A stretch of 64,000 nt of DNA from Roseobacter denitrificans OCh 114 (GTDB lineage Bacteria; Pseudomonadota; Alphaproteobacteria; Rhodobacterales; Rhodobacteraceae). Of this stretch, positions 1-8,651 are shown piece after piece. The stretch lies in NCBI RefSeq assembly GCF_000014045.1, contig NC_008209.1, positions 767,001-831,000 of the forward strand. Reading direction: 5' to 3'. A program made the position numbers and the translations under genes. Under the pieces are notes generated by a model, which did no database searches, was not told where the DNA came from, and saw only the letters and a program-made list of their open reading frames with translations. Within the stretch, counting starts at the first letter, position 1. Each line of letters begins with the position of its first letter.

Positions 1-512
1 CGGTTGTTGTTGGTTACGCGCTGCTCGGTGCAACTTGGCTGGTGCTGAAAACCGAAGGCGATCTGCGGGTTCAAATGCGCGGTTATGCCTGGTGGCTTGG
101 AGCCGCAACGCTCGGGGTGATCGGTGTCGTCAGCATCCTCACGCCATTTCAGGACCCAGTGTATTTCGAGCGCTGGTTCAATCTTCCTGGAAGCCTCTGG
201 TCCATGATTGTGCCTGTGCTGATGGCTGCCCTCTCGTGGTCATTCTTTACAGGCCTCAACGACCAAAATGATGTGCGCCCATTCCTGTCCGCGCTTGGCT
301 TCTTTGTTGTCAGCTTCATCGGAATTGGGATCAGCTTCTTTCCAATGATGGTGCCGCCATCTCTGACGATCTGGCAGGCCGCAGCCCCTGACAGCAGCCT
401 TGCGTTTGCATTGGTCGGTGCTGTCATCTTGATCCCGATCATCCTCGCCTACACGGCTTACGCCTACTGGGTGTTTCGGGGCAAAATGGACCCGTCAGAG
501 GGGTATCACTGA
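1..512 (+). CDS. cydB: Cytochrome bd-type ubiquinol oxidase subunit II, C-terminal part
   Basis: This is the last 169 residues of a membrane subunit of a bd-type (possibly cyanide-insensitive, Cio) quinol oxidase, which reduces oxygen with quinol in the inner membrane. The gene is cut by the left edge of the window; the first whole codon is at 3. The visible part has several hydrophobic helices, including the stretch GYALLGATWLVLKTEGDLR and the C-terminal helix ending YAYWVFRGK, both typical of CydB. The stop overlaps the start of the next small gene, so they are co-transcribed. bd and Cio forms cannot be separated without subunit I. Confidence 0.9.
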   Translation, partial: VVVGYALLGATWLVLKTEGDLRVQMRGYAWWLGAATLGVIGVVSILTPFQDPVYFERWFNLPGSLWSMIVPVLMAALSWSFFTGLNDQNDVRPFLSALGFFVVSFIGIGISFFPMMVPPSLTIWQAAAPDSSLAFALVGAVILIPIILAYTAYAYWVFRGKMDPSEGYH

Positions 513-619
513 TGACACGTCCTCTGCTTCGCAAATGGGTCTGGTTTATTGGATTGTGGATCGCCAGCGTCGTGGCGCTGGCGACGGTGGCAATGCTTAT
601 TCGGACCGTCATACTTTGA
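512..619 (+). CDS. DUF2474 family small membrane protein (oxidase-associated)
   Basis: A 35-residue protein with one predicted transmembrane helix (about residues 8-33, including WFIGLWIASVVAL), preceded by the basic segment MTRPLLRKW. The ATG overlaps the cydB stop in a TGATGA arrangement, indicating translational coupling. Size, position directly after subunit II and the W-F-x-G-L-W core match DUF2474 proteins found in cyd/cio operons. By analogy with CydX it probably stabilises the oxidase; that role is inferred. It is short enough to be missed by most gene finders. Confidence 0.8.
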   Translation: MTRPLLRKWVWFIGLWIASVVALATVAMLIRTVIL

Positions 620-720
620 ATTGCAGGTATCTAAGGCAATTACTGCTATCGTGCAGTCCGTTGATCCTACAAACGATACCGAGACTGTGACCGGCGTATC
701 AAAAATGTATCAAAAACGCG

Positions 721-751
721 AAAACCGCTAAGCCATTGCTCAGTGGTTTTT
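721..751. terminator. Bidirectional rho-independent terminator (cyd operon and, originally, tRNA-Lys)
   Basis: Stem of AAAACC (721-726) with GGTTTT (745-750) and CTAAGC (728-733) with GCTCAG (738-743), around the loop CATT. T-rich tracts follow on both strands. On the + strand it ends the cyd operon. On the - strand it is the first terminator beyond tRNA-Lys once the transposon is removed in silico. Confidence 0.75.
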
Positions 752-761
752 CGTTTCCGAT

Positions 762-766
762 CAATC
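762..766. repeat. Left copy of the 5-bp target-site duplication (CAATC)
   Basis: CAATC lies directly before the left transposon end (TGTG at 767). The identical CAATC follows the right end. A 5-bp duplication is the signature of Tn7-family insertion. Confidence 0.9.
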
Positions 767-861
767 TGTGGGGAGTCATGCAGGTTTTCCACAATGGATA
801 GCCTAACCCACTGTTCCCAAATAGCTTTGGCTACTAAAAGAGTCACTAGTGTCGCCACAAT
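767..861 (+). repeat. Left transposon end with TnsB-type binding sites
   Basis: The 31-bp terminal inverted repeat is 767-797. A TTCCACAA core lies at 787-794 and a second, CGCCACAA, at 853-860. They are 66 bp apart, three times 22 bp. Wide spacing resembles the left end of Tn7. Binding by TnsB is inferred from layout. Confidence 0.8.
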
Positions 862-1002
862 CGTCAATAGGACTTTCCTCAACGCTGAGCCAGCCAGTAC
901 ACATGAATTAAGAAACGTAATACTGCCAAAGTCCTTGCAGTGGGGTCCAATGACCGATCACGATCGCTTGGTAGTCAGAGTTTTGCGGGTCTTGCCGTCA
1001 GC

Positions 1003-2841
1003 TCACAGTTTTGCGTACGCGTCAAGATAATGCTCGGCTTCCGAGCGGACGTAGATGCAGCTTACACCCGTCGGAAGACTGATGGGCTGAACCTTGTATC
1101 TTCTAAGATCGTGCAAAACACGCAACGGGTGCGTTCCAGTTTGCGCAGCGATGCATCCCAGAGTCAAAAAACTTGACTCAAAACGGTCGACCTCCTCAAA
1201 GGAAACGATCTTCATTGGCCTTCTATTACGAGGGTGTTTCACATGTGTGACTTCAATAATGCCCTCTCGCACGAGACAGGCCATCGTACTGGTATTGATA
1301 CGCCATCTTTTGAAAGCTTCTGCTTGAGTTAAGCCTTCCAATGGTGGGCCCTCAAGAGCGTCCAGGACGTCTCGCTGGCGAGCAATCAGAGCAGACAATC
1401 CTGGTTTCTTGGGATGGCGACCGACAAATGGCAACTTGCGGTCCAATGCTGCAAGTATGATGTCGACAGTAGTACAAGCGCATCGATTGGGAAGCTCAGA
1501 AATCAAGAACTGCTCTTTCGAAGGATGATCAACGCGGACGGAATTTTCAAAGACACGTTCAGTCAGTTGTACCACAGCTCCGCGTTCAAACCTTCGCGCC
1601 ATGCCCGGAAGCTCGAAAAACACTTGGAGAAGGTCAGCTTCAACGAGTTCATCAAGCCTATACCACTTCATGCCAAGGACTGCCCCAGCCTGCTTCTCAT
1701 TCCATGATTCTGCGTACCTTGCCAACCAGGGACCGTAGAGTTTCGCGGACACGCAATTGTTTTGATCCGGTGGTGGTAGGCGTTGCAGACCATTCTGTTC
1801 TCTGATGGTGTTGAAGAGCCGGCGAACGCGAATGTGATCAATGCCGTACTGGTGAGACACAGACATTACGGAATGAAGCTTGCGTTGTTTGCAACGTCGC
1901 CCGAGCACAACTTGACCGGTCGCGACCGGATAGGCCTCCTCGATAAAATCCCTAACGCATTTCAGCAGCGAGGTTACGCCTTGCCTATCAACCAGAGTAC
2001 CAACCCAAACTGCAAACCGTCCAAACTCTCTTCGGAATCCCTCCCCTCCACGCTTCGGTCTTTGCCGGATGTCGTGCAACACACTCTTTAAAGAACGCGG
2101 GTTGTCTCGGATTGCTAAGAACAACCGCGCCTCATGTCGCCATTGAAGGTTTGCAGGTTCGGCACATTGCATTTCGCTCGGCCCGCTGCCGCCAAATGCT
2201 ATTGGTCCGAGGTGCTCGCAGGTCTTCGCTATGACTGCTAGATCCAAGTCATCAAGCCAGGTAGGGGCATTGCGCTGATCTCCACAAAGGCGACTGATGA
2301 TGTAGTGTTCATATTCGCTAGCTTTTCGTTTGGTAGGCGAGGCGTCGACCGCTAGACTGCATCGGTGATCTCGAACGCGTCCTGCAACATCGAACTTGCA
2401 TCGGGATTTGACTGGCGCTGGTATCGTCACCAGAGCGCAGTTATGGATTTCACATGTTTTAATCGGGGCAAGTTGCCAGTAGATGGGCGGGCCTTGAAGC
2501 ATGTACCCATCGCTAGAATGAAAATTCAGAATACACACGGGGCAAACCTTCATGATTTCGAAGGACAACAACCGTGATAAGATTGGCTCGGAGCCTATTA
2601 TCCGGGTTTTGCCGTACCCTCTCCGTAAAGCGAAACGCAGAAGCTCGTCGCTGTCTTGATCGGTCAAGTATGCGAGCTCGGAGATCTGATCGTAGTTGCC
2701 TCTTGTCATTGGTCTCCAACGGAAGCCTAAATCCTTCAGGAAGTTATTGGCGTGCAACGAACCGTTCAGATGGGCCAACCGTGACAACCACGACGTCGGG
2801 GTTTCAGCTCTTGAAATTGGTAAAGTAAGAGCGAGACGCAT
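1003..2841 (-). CDS. tniQ: TniQ/TnsD family target-selection protein
   Basis: 612 residues, the size of TnsD rather than short TniQ proteins. The N-terminus has the TniQ hallmark (RAETPTSWLSRLAHLN), followed by a zinc-ribbon-like block with CPVC and a later CEIHNC. Proteins of this family bind a fixed chromosomal target and recruit TnsC and TnsB. The start is the ATG at 2841, overlapping the tnsC stop (TGATG); a TTG one codon upstream is also possible. It is the last gene of the tnsA-B-C-tniQ operon and the gene nearest the left end. Given the insertion site, its likely target is the tRNA-Lys gene; that is inference. Confidence 0.88.
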   Translation of the reverse strand: MRLALTLPISRAETPTSWLSRLAHLNGSLHANNFLKDLGFRWRPMTRGNYDQISELAYLTDQDSDELLRFALRRGYGKTRIIGSEPILSRLLSFEIMKVCPVCILNFHSSDGYMLQGPPIYWQLAPIKTCEIHNCALVTIPAPVKSRCKFDVAGRVRDHRCSLAVDASPTKRKASEYEHYIISRLCGDQRNAPTWLDDLDLAVIAKTCEHLGPIAFGGSGPSEMQCAEPANLQWRHEARLFLAIRDNPRSLKSVLHDIRQRPKRGGEGFRREFGRFAVWVGTLVDRQGVTSLLKCVRDFIEEAYPVATGQVVLGRRCKQRKLHSVMSVSHQYGIDHIRVRRLFNTIREQNGLQRLPPPDQNNCVSAKLYGPWLARYAESWNEKQAGAVLGMKWYRLDELVEADLLQVFFELPGMARRFERGAVVQLTERVFENSVRVDHPSKEQFLISELPNRCACTTVDIILAALDRKLPFVGRHPKKPGLSALIARQRDVLDALEGPPLEGLTQAEAFKRWRINTSTMACLVREGIIEVTHVKHPRNRRPMKIVSFEEVDRFESSFLTLGCIAAQTGTHPLRVLHDLRRYKVQPISLPTGVSCIYVRSEAEHYLDAYAKL

Positions 2842-3821
2842 CAAGCTGGACCGGCTAGTTTTTCTGTTGGAAGGAGCACCAACGGGTCAATTGCTTTCCA
2901 GTTGTCTGTCACAAACGGATTGAGGCCGTCGACGCAGCCGGACTTCCTCTGGAACGCCAAACGAAAATCCAGCCAGTCCAGATCCTTGCCGCCACGAAAC
3001 AGAGCTTCTTCAATCGCCCCAATGATCAGTTTGATCACAAGTCCCAACTCGTGCGAGGCTGAATGAATCAAGCGTCGAACAAAAGTTGGTTCGCAAATTT
3101 GTCCTGCGGGTTGCAGACCTGCTGCAGCCGAATAGCCCTTCAAGATATCGCGGACATCTCGCCCATGACTCGTCCATGAAATCTGTTGGAACTCGATTGG
3201 ATACAGTCGGCGTGAGAGCTGTTTATCAACGTTCACCAATTCTTTCAGCTCTTCGGTTCCACTCAGGATCACACCAACTGGCCATGAGCTGTTCTGCATG
3301 ACCGATTTCAGAGTGTTGATCACGGCCTGCATTTCATTCCCACCCCTACGGACAAAGAGGTCCTGGGCCTCATCAAGATGGATAAACAACACGCGTCGCG
3401 CTTGAAGATGGTGTTGCACCAACTGCCAAACTATCATCGCAGTCCGATCTCGCGATAATGGGTATCCAAGAGCATGCAGGCAACTCATGCCGACCGATTT
3501 CAAAGTCGCCGGCGATGGTACTTGCAAGCTCACCACATGTGCCTCGACCACCCGTTCCTGAAGCTGCATAAGATCCGGATGGTGGCCGAATAGCCTCAAA
3601 AAGGCAGTGGACTTTCCAGACCCAGCGTTGCCCGTAACGACAATGCCATAGCTGTCGGATTGATAGCCTGCCTCGATGTCAGCGCGCCTGCGGTACAATA
3701 GTCTGTCGAATTGCATTCGAAGATCGTGAAAACGGTCATGAGAGACAAACCTAGCCTCCAGATCTGAGATGATTCTTGAGACTGCGGCAAAATCTACAGC
3801 GGGATTTTCAGTACTATTCAT
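2841..3821 (-). CDS. tnsC: TnsC/TniB-type AAA+ transposition regulator
   Basis: 326 residues. Walker A GNAGSGKST and Walker B VLFIHLDEAQDL are clear, followed by a typical AAA+ sensor region (ILSGTEELKELV). TnsC proteins form ATP-dependent filaments on target DNA and link the target selector (TniQ) to the transposase. I place the start at 3821 (MNSTENPAVDF), overlapping the tnsB stop by 8 bases; a longer reading to 3896 would overlap tnsB far more. The stop overlaps the tniQ start. A TniB/TnsC family call is secure; the finer subfamily is not. Confidence 0.9.
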   Translation of the reverse strand: MNSTENPAVDFAAVSRIISDLEARFVSHDRFHDLRMQFDRLLYRRRADIEAGYQSDSYGIVVTGNAGSGKSTAFLRLFGHHPDLMQLQERVVEAHVVSLQVPSPATLKSVGMSCLHALGYPLSRDRTAMIVWQLVQHHLQARRVLFIHLDEAQDLFVRRGGNEMQAVINTLKSVMQNSSWPVGVILSGTEELKELVNVDKQLSRRLYPIEFQQISWTSHGRDVRDILKGYSAAAGLQPAGQICEPTFVRRLIHSASHELGLVIKLIIGAIEEALFRGGKDLDWLDFRLAFQRKSGCVDGLNPFVTDNWKAIDPLVLLPTEKLAGPA

Positions 3822-5985
3822 CCTCAAGGTTCCAGCCACTGCTTGATGGTCCATCCGGCCAATCGATTGCGTCATCCTCCGAAGTTTTCGACTCATCTTC
3901 GATCGTTAGTTCTGTAGTCTGTTCGGCGGCGGGGACAGTGCTTGGATCAGGAGAAATGGGCGTTCCAAAGGGACCACCAGCACCGTTGAAGCTGACCGTT
4001 TCAGGCAATGGTTCATAAGACCTGCCGTGAAATAATTGGTTCTGAACGGCGTCGATCCCGGCAGTATTGTCTGTGGTGGAACCTGGAATTAGCCGCTTCG
4101 CGATAGCTTGATCGCACCGGGCTTTGATTGCCGCAATTGCGCTTCGGCGGGTCTTGCGATTCAGAAGCTCAACGTCCTTGTAGCGCTGAAGAATGAGCTC
4201 ATGTTCGGCTTTCCACTCTTCAAGCGACACACCATCAAGATCACCGTGCTCGCAACGAGCCTCAAACCACCTATTGTTAATTTCGACTGATACGGCCCCA
4301 ATGTCGTCAGGATCCAATCGGATATTCAACGTTGGGCTGAGTGTTTCCTTGAAATGACAGACTGTCTCATCTGATCGATAAAAGTTGCCGCAGATTTCTA
4401 GGCCACGCTTCTGCAAAGTCCTTTCAAGTGGGACTCCAAGTGCCGTTCTCTTTTCAAAGGCATCTGGGCATTCTGGCACAAATCGTTCTTTGGTGAGTTT
4501 TTCCCAGCGGCCTGCCGGGCAATCACCGCCCAAGCCTCTATGTGGCGCATAGTGATAGTGATCGACGACCCAGTGGATGAGGATGTAAAGAAGATCATTG
4601 TCGTCGAGGACGGCATGTTTGTCGCTGTCATAATCTCCACGGTCCTGCGGGTTTGATCCTGTTCGCCCAGGTAGGAAAGGAATAACACCCGTTACCATCG
4701 AGCCGAAGACGCGCTCAATTGAACTACGAAGTTCGGACTTACCCAATGGAAGCGTAAGTTTTGTTCCATGTAGAGTGGAGATGGCGGCACGAAAGACGTC
4801 TGACTGAAAGCCGCTATGAGAATCCGTTGCGATATCGCAGATTCCGCCATGTTGCGGCCAGTTCTTTTCGCAACCGAGCTGCCGGGCAATGTCCGATTTG
4901 TCAGAGACCACCATCGATAGCAATCGGAGTGCTTCAGCAGCGGATGGTGCCTTTGCAATACGTAGACCGAGAATACATCTAGTTGCGGTGTCTATAGCAC
5001 AGCAAACCCATCGATTACCTTTGGGAATTTGTTCCAGGAGGTTTGCGGGTATTGCCGTGGTCATCGACAGATCGGCCAGCAAGCTTCGCACGTCGCAGTA
5101 CCAATCGTCGATTTCAATGCGTTCCATCGGCGCTAGCGTTTGCAGGCCGCCACTCGAACTAGAGAATTGTCGTCTGGCCGCCTCTGCGCCCTCTCTCTGG
5201 AATGTCACATAAAACGGATCCATGGCTTGAATCCGTCTGACGATTGTGCTTCTGCTGACGGTTCCCAACGGTCGAAGGCCGAGGCTTTCTCTACGCTCAT
5301 TTTCTTCGTCAAATTTTTCGAATGTATGCTCTATCGTACGCGCCATCGGCAGGCGTTTGCCTGCGGATGCATGATGTGCCACGCACTTTCGAAGGAACTC
5401 CTCCTTTTCGATGTCGATGTACTTCCGATCTACCTTGCCGGTTGAAGTTTTTGGGATTAGCGCTTCGATGGAATACCCGGCATCGCGCCACTCTCGATAG
5501 TGCTCCAGTATTGTCCGACTGCATGGTAGCTTTCGGTTTGGGAGCTCGTCCCCTCCTCGAAGTTTTTTACCTATAGTCTGTCGTGCGGTTTCGCGCTCAT
5601 TCACTTCGATCTGGATCATGGGTCGGTTTGGCTCGAGGCTATCTTCGCGGAGTTTCAGCACTCCCGCAGAGTGTAATTCTCGGACGACCTGGCAGTAATT
5701 TTCGCGAAAGGTGACCTTGGCTAATACGCTCGTTTTGAGGGATGCAAGCCGCGACAGGGTTCTACCTGCTTCAGAGGAGGTGTTTGGATTGCGAAAGTAG
5801 TCTCTTTGGTAGCTCCAAGAGCGACTGGACTTTAGCGTCAGAATCTGGTCGTAGCTAAAGCTCTCGATAGCTCCTGAAACATCAAGCCTTTCGAACAGTA
5901 CAGAGTCGTGGTTTTGCGAATGAAACCGGTACTCTTGATCGTCGATCGCGATCAGATCGAAACGGGTGAAGCGCGGCTTTTGCAT
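3814..5985 (-). CDS. tnsB: TnsB/Mu-type DDE transposase
   Basis: 723 residues. The catalytic core has a first Asp in IEIDDWYC (about residue 291), a second in IATDSHSGF (about 385) and a Glu in SSIERVFG (about 423), the DDE triad of the Mu/TnsB integrase fold. N-terminal regions should bind the end repeats; the C-terminal tail (GPSSSGWNLEDE) probably contacts TnsC. The ATG at 5985 overlaps the tnsA stop (TAATG) and has GGAGGT just upstream, so the longer in-frame extension upstream is rejected. It cuts the 3' ends and joins them to the target with a 5-bp stagger, matching the CAATC duplication. Confidence 0.93.
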   Translation of the reverse strand: MQKPRFTRFDLIAIDDQEYRFHSQNHDSVLFERLDVSGAIESFSYDQILTLKSSRSWSYQRDYFRNPNTSSEAGRTLSRLASLKTSVLAKVTFRENYCQVVRELHSAGVLKLREDSLEPNRPMIQIEVNERETARQTIGKKLRGGDELPNRKLPCSRTILEHYREWRDAGYSIEALIPKTSTGKVDRKYIDIEKEEFLRKCVAHHASAGKRLPMARTIEHTFEKFDEENERRESLGLRPLGTVSRSTIVRRIQAMDPFYVTFQREGAEAARRQFSSSSGGLQTLAPMERIEIDDWYCDVRSLLADLSMTTAIPANLLEQIPKGNRWVCCAIDTATRCILGLRIAKAPSAAEALRLLSMVVSDKSDIARQLGCEKNWPQHGGICDIATDSHSGFQSDVFRAAISTLHGTKLTLPLGKSELRSSIERVFGSMVTGVIPFLPGRTGSNPQDRGDYDSDKHAVLDDNDLLYILIHWVVDHYHYAPHRGLGGDCPAGRWEKLTKERFVPECPDAFEKRTALGVPLERTLQKRGLEICGNFYRSDETVCHFKETLSPTLNIRLDPDDIGAVSVEINNRWFEARCEHGDLDGVSLEEWKAEHELILQRYKDVELLNRKTRRSAIAAIKARCDQAIAKRLIPGSTTDNTAGIDAVQNQLFHGRSYEPLPETVSFNGAGGPFGTPISPDPSTVPAAEQTTELTIEDESKTSEDDAIDWPDGPSSSGWNLEDE

Positions 5986-6686
5986 TAAGCACCTCCACGC
6001 ATGACTGTGGATTTTGGTCCAATGCGACCAGCAGTCATTTGGGCGAGCACGCCTGAAAATATTCCACGTATTGCAGCCTTGTAGCCACGCCCGCCCAAAC
6101 CGGTCATTACCACCAAGTCGCCAAGCGATACTGCCCCGTGAAGTTGTTCGACTGTACGGGCTAATATGCAATCGGCGTGCGGGTCGGCTGTCTTGCGGCA
6201 CGCGTGAAGATGATGTGCGTTCCATGCCTGCCACGGCTCGTAATGCTCGTCGGTAAAGAGGCTGACTTGATCTGCGAGTTCGTCGGGAACTTGCTTGGCA
6301 ATGATACTCAGGTCTTCAACTAGGCCGATTTTTCGGGCGCGCTCTGCCGGTTTTACCGCGACTGCGATGCGGGTGCCGTCGGAAGTCTCTACCAAGTAGT
6401 CGAATACATGATGCCGGGGTTTGCCTTGCCGATTCTCGTAGCCGACCCTGAACGGCTGCTCTACGAGGTCGACGACTTTAGGGTGGGCGAGAAACAGCAA
6501 GGCAGCATCCCACTCCAATCGACTTTCAAATCCGATGAGCCTTGTGGCTCCCTTTAGGGTGGCTACGAGATGACCGCGAACGCTCGTATAGGAGCGTAGC
6601 GTTATTGGGCGGCATCCACGTGGTGGGCTTGGTAGTTCCAAACCCTGTGTCGTGCAGACTGACAACGTCGTTTGACTAATGCGCAT
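5985..6686 (-). CDS. tnsA: TnsA-type endonuclease subunit (altered active-site residue)
   Basis: 233 residues from an ATG with GGAG upstream; an in-frame TTG at 6776 is possible but has weaker support. The region LIGFESRLEWDAALLFLAHP, then VEQPFRV, HHVFDYLVE and VAVKPAE, matches the TnsA N-terminal nuclease domain. TnsA cuts the 5' strand so that Tn7-type elements move by cut-and-paste. Candidate catalytic residues are E54 or E58, D96 and K112. The residue two before the Lys, Gln130 in Tn7 TnsA, is Ala110 here. First gene of the overlapping tnsA-B-C-tniQ operon. Confidence 0.85.
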   Translation of the reverse strand: MRISQTTLSVCTTQGLELPSPPRGCRPITLRSYTSVRGHLVATLKGATRLIGFESRLEWDAALLFLAHPKVVDLVEQPFRVGYENRQGKPRHHVFDYLVETSDGTRIAVAVKPAERARKIGLVEDLSIIAKQVPDELADQVSLFTDEHYEPWQAWNAHHLHACRKTADPHADCILARTVEQLHGAVSLGDLVVMTGLGGRGYKAAIRGIFSGVLAQMTAGRIGPKSTVMRGGA

Positions 6687-6815
6687 GCTTTCTCCGCTTG
6701 CAATGGTGCAGTGAAGCACCCCACCAGCTACGAAGCTTGCAGGATGCTTGACTTTTGTTGCTGAAAGCGGGATCAAGATGGTGATCTAAGGGTTTTATGG
6801 CCCGCTTTTTGGGAA

Positions 6816-6850
6816 GGCCCGGCGCTCCAACGCTGGGTCTTTCTGCTTTG
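6816..6850. other. Stem-loop between ner-like gene and tnsA
   Basis: CCCGGCG (6818-6824) pairs with CGCTGGG (6831-6837) around CTCCAA. On the + strand a T-rich tract follows (TCTTTCTGCTTT). On the - strand, the direction of the surrounding genes, no T-run follows. It could temper transcription between the regulator and the transposition genes. Confidence 0.4.
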
Positions 6851-6867
6851 AGTGGTTGTTAAGTCAT

Positions 6868-7098
6868 TTATGCACTCCTCTGGTATCGGTCGGGAAATAG
6901 ATCTTCAGGGCGAGTGCCTAGCTTGTTCGCTATCGCCTCCTGGATACGGTGGGAACGTCTATGGCCTTGCGACACTGTGACGACTGAGGTTTTGCTCACA
7001 TCAAGCTCCCGAGCTAAAGCGCCGAAAGAGATCCCTAGTTCTCGAAGCCCTCTCTTTATGGCTTCGTGGCGAAGAGAATCTGTTGGGTGCAATGGCAC
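6868..7098 (-). CDS. Ner/Nlp-like helix-turn-helix regulator
   Basis: 76 residues from a GTG start preceded by a run of six G. The pattern DSLRHEAIKRGLRELG, then FGALARELDVSKTSVVTVSQG and NKLGTRPEDLFPDRY is that of the Ner/Nlp family, known from Mu-like phages where Ner represses early transposition genes. Here it lies upstream of tnsA-B-C-tniQ in the same direction, so it probably controls transposase expression and its own. A 6+1+6 bp palindrome sits 14 bp upstream of its start. Confidence 0.8.
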   Translation of the reverse strand: MPLHPTDSLRHEAIKRGLRELGISFGALARELDVSKTSVVTVSQGHRRSHRIQEAIANKLGTRPEDLFPDRYQRSA

Positions 7099-7111
7099 TT
7101 ATGAAGCCCCC

Positions 7112-7124
7112 CGGTAGACTACCG
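7112..7124. promoter_or_regulatory. Candidate operator of the Ner-like regulator
   Basis: CGGTAG-A-CTACCG is a perfect inverted repeat immediately upstream of the Ner-like gene. The position fits autorepression; no binding evidence is available. Confidence 0.5.
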
Positions 7125-7544
7125 TTATCGATCACTTTTGGAGAAGAACGTCCTCCAAGCACATCTCAGCACGACCAAGCGAATCAGTCAAGCGTCTGAT
7201 TCGTAACGGTAAAATCCCTCTCCTAGATTAGACGGATCATGGCATTGAGCCGTCGATCGGTGTTCAAGCGACTATGTTCGGCGTGACTGCATGGCATCCG
7301 CGAGCCGGACAGTGCCAATCGTCATCCCCCTTGCTAACGCTGCCAAGAGCATGATCAGCACAACGGCGTGGATGGACCGAAGAGAAGTCACTGATGGATG
7401 TATCGAAGGTGCTCGTTCTCAGTGTCGAATTCTGTTAGATTCTTGTGGAGAGCAATTCGACAGTACAAAGCCGCTCAAATCGCGCCGCAGGCGTTGACTT
7501 CCATCTAGACTTCCATAGACTTCCCGCTCAATGGCAGGGGTTTT
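7125..7544. promoter_or_regulatory. Non-coding region with triple direct repeat before dndB
   Basis: This 420-base gap separates the leftward transposition genes from the rightward dnd operon and must hold the dnd promoter. GACTTCCAT occurs at 7496-7504 and 7508-7516, and GACTTCC again at 7518-7524, ending 20 bases before the dndB start. Closely spaced direct repeats there suggest a regulator site. I see no convincing gene in it. Confidence 0.5.
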
Positions 7545-8651
7545 ATGAGCGGTAACTTCTATAATTTTGCAGCCATACGCGGCGTCCAGGCTGGAACCGA
7601 GTATTATGTGATCATGGTCCCTCTTAAGATGGTTCCAAAGATTTTCGAATTCGACAGTCAGGAATTGCCAGCAGACCTGCGCGCTCAACGCGTATTGTCA
7701 AATGTCCGCGTTCCGCAAATCGCATCCTACCTCTCGGAAAACTTCGAAGAATATACGCTCTCATCTCTCTGCGCATCTGTGGATGGTGATCTTGAGTTTT
7801 CCCCAGCCAGCGACGGTCTTCAGTTCCGTAATGTAGGCGAGCTACGGCTTTCGATGACAGCCCGCATCATCCTAAACGACGGTCAGCATCGTCGCGCCGC
7901 AATCGAAGAAGCCCTCAAGACGCGACCCAAGCTCGAAAACGAAACCATCTCGGTTGTGCTTTTCCTCGATGAGGGGCTGGAGCGCTGCCAGCAAATGTTC
8001 GCAGACCTCAACAAGAATGCCGTACGCCCATCCGGGTCGTTGAACGTCCTCTATGACCGCAGAAATCCTTTGGCACGTCTGAGCACGCGCGTGTTAGAGG
8101 ACATTCCGTTTTTCCAAGAATTCACCGAGCTCGAAAAAACATCTCTTTCGAACCGGGCCAAAAACCTCTTTACCTTGTCCAGCCTGAATCAAGCCAACAA
8201 GTGGCTCGCTGGGCAAGATGCGGATCGGTTCGGTGAAAACACTGAAAGCACCGTGATCGCATATTGGCGTCAGGTTTCTGAGGTCATCCCAGACTGGCAG
8301 AAACTGATGCGTGGCGCGACGACAGCAGGCGACCTGCGAAAAGAAACGGTTCATGCGCATGGCGTGATGCTGCAGGCTTTTGGAGTCTTAGGGGCAAGAC
8401 TGATTACAGCAAAGCCGGATGGATGGGCCGAAACCCTGGCTCCGCTCGCGGAGATCAATTGGAGCAAGCGCAATGCCCAGCTCTGGCGTCCTCGCGTCAT
8501 GGGCGCGCGCGGAATGGATGGCAGTGTGAAATCTGTACATCTGGCGGCCAACGTCCTAGTTGCGGCTGTAGGCTTGCCGCTCAATGAAAAAGAACAAGCG
8601 AATGAAGACGACTACCTGGCGTCATTGGCTGAGGAGAAAGTCGTCGCATGA
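7545..8651 (+). CDS. dndB: DndB, DGQHR-domain regulator of DNA phosphorothioation
   Basis: 368 residues. The N-terminus (YNFAAIRGVQAGTEYYVIMV, then VPKIFEFD) and the LNDGQHRRAAIEEAL signature are characteristic of DndB, and NKNAVRPSGSLNVLYD fits the family. DndB is dispensable for sulfur insertion and acts as a negative transcriptional regulator in studied systems. It leads the dndB-C-D-E-A operon, and its stop overlaps the dndC ATG. The start follows a weak GCAGGGG ribosome site. Confidence 0.93.
   Translation: MSGNFYNFAAIRGVQAGTEYYVIMVPLKMVPKIFEFDSQELPADLRAQRVLSNVRVPQIASYLSENFEEYTLSSLCASVDGDLEFSPASDGLQFRNVGELRLSMTARIILNDGQHRRAAIEEALKTRPKLENETISVVLFLDEGLERCQQMFADLNKNAVRPSGSLNVLYDRRNPLARLSTRVLEDIPFFQEFTELEKTSLSNRAKNLFTLSSLNQANKWLAGQDADRFGENTESTVIAYWRQVSEVIPDWQKLMRGATTAGDLRKETVHAHGVMLQAFGVLGARLITAKPDGWAETLAPLAEINWSKRNAQLWRPRVMGARGMDGSVKSVHLAANVLVAAVGLPLNEKEQANEDDYLASLAEEKVVA

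Noticed and set aside
667..882. A 71-residue reading frame on the - strand with a hydrophobic start
   Set aside because: It starts with TTG and a poor ribosome site, and it runs across the left transposon boundary at 767, so it cannot be an ancestral gene.
6816..6850. Hairpin as a terminator of the Ner-like gene
   Set aside because: The T-run lies on the other strand, and no + strand gene ends before it. Kept only as a stem-loop.
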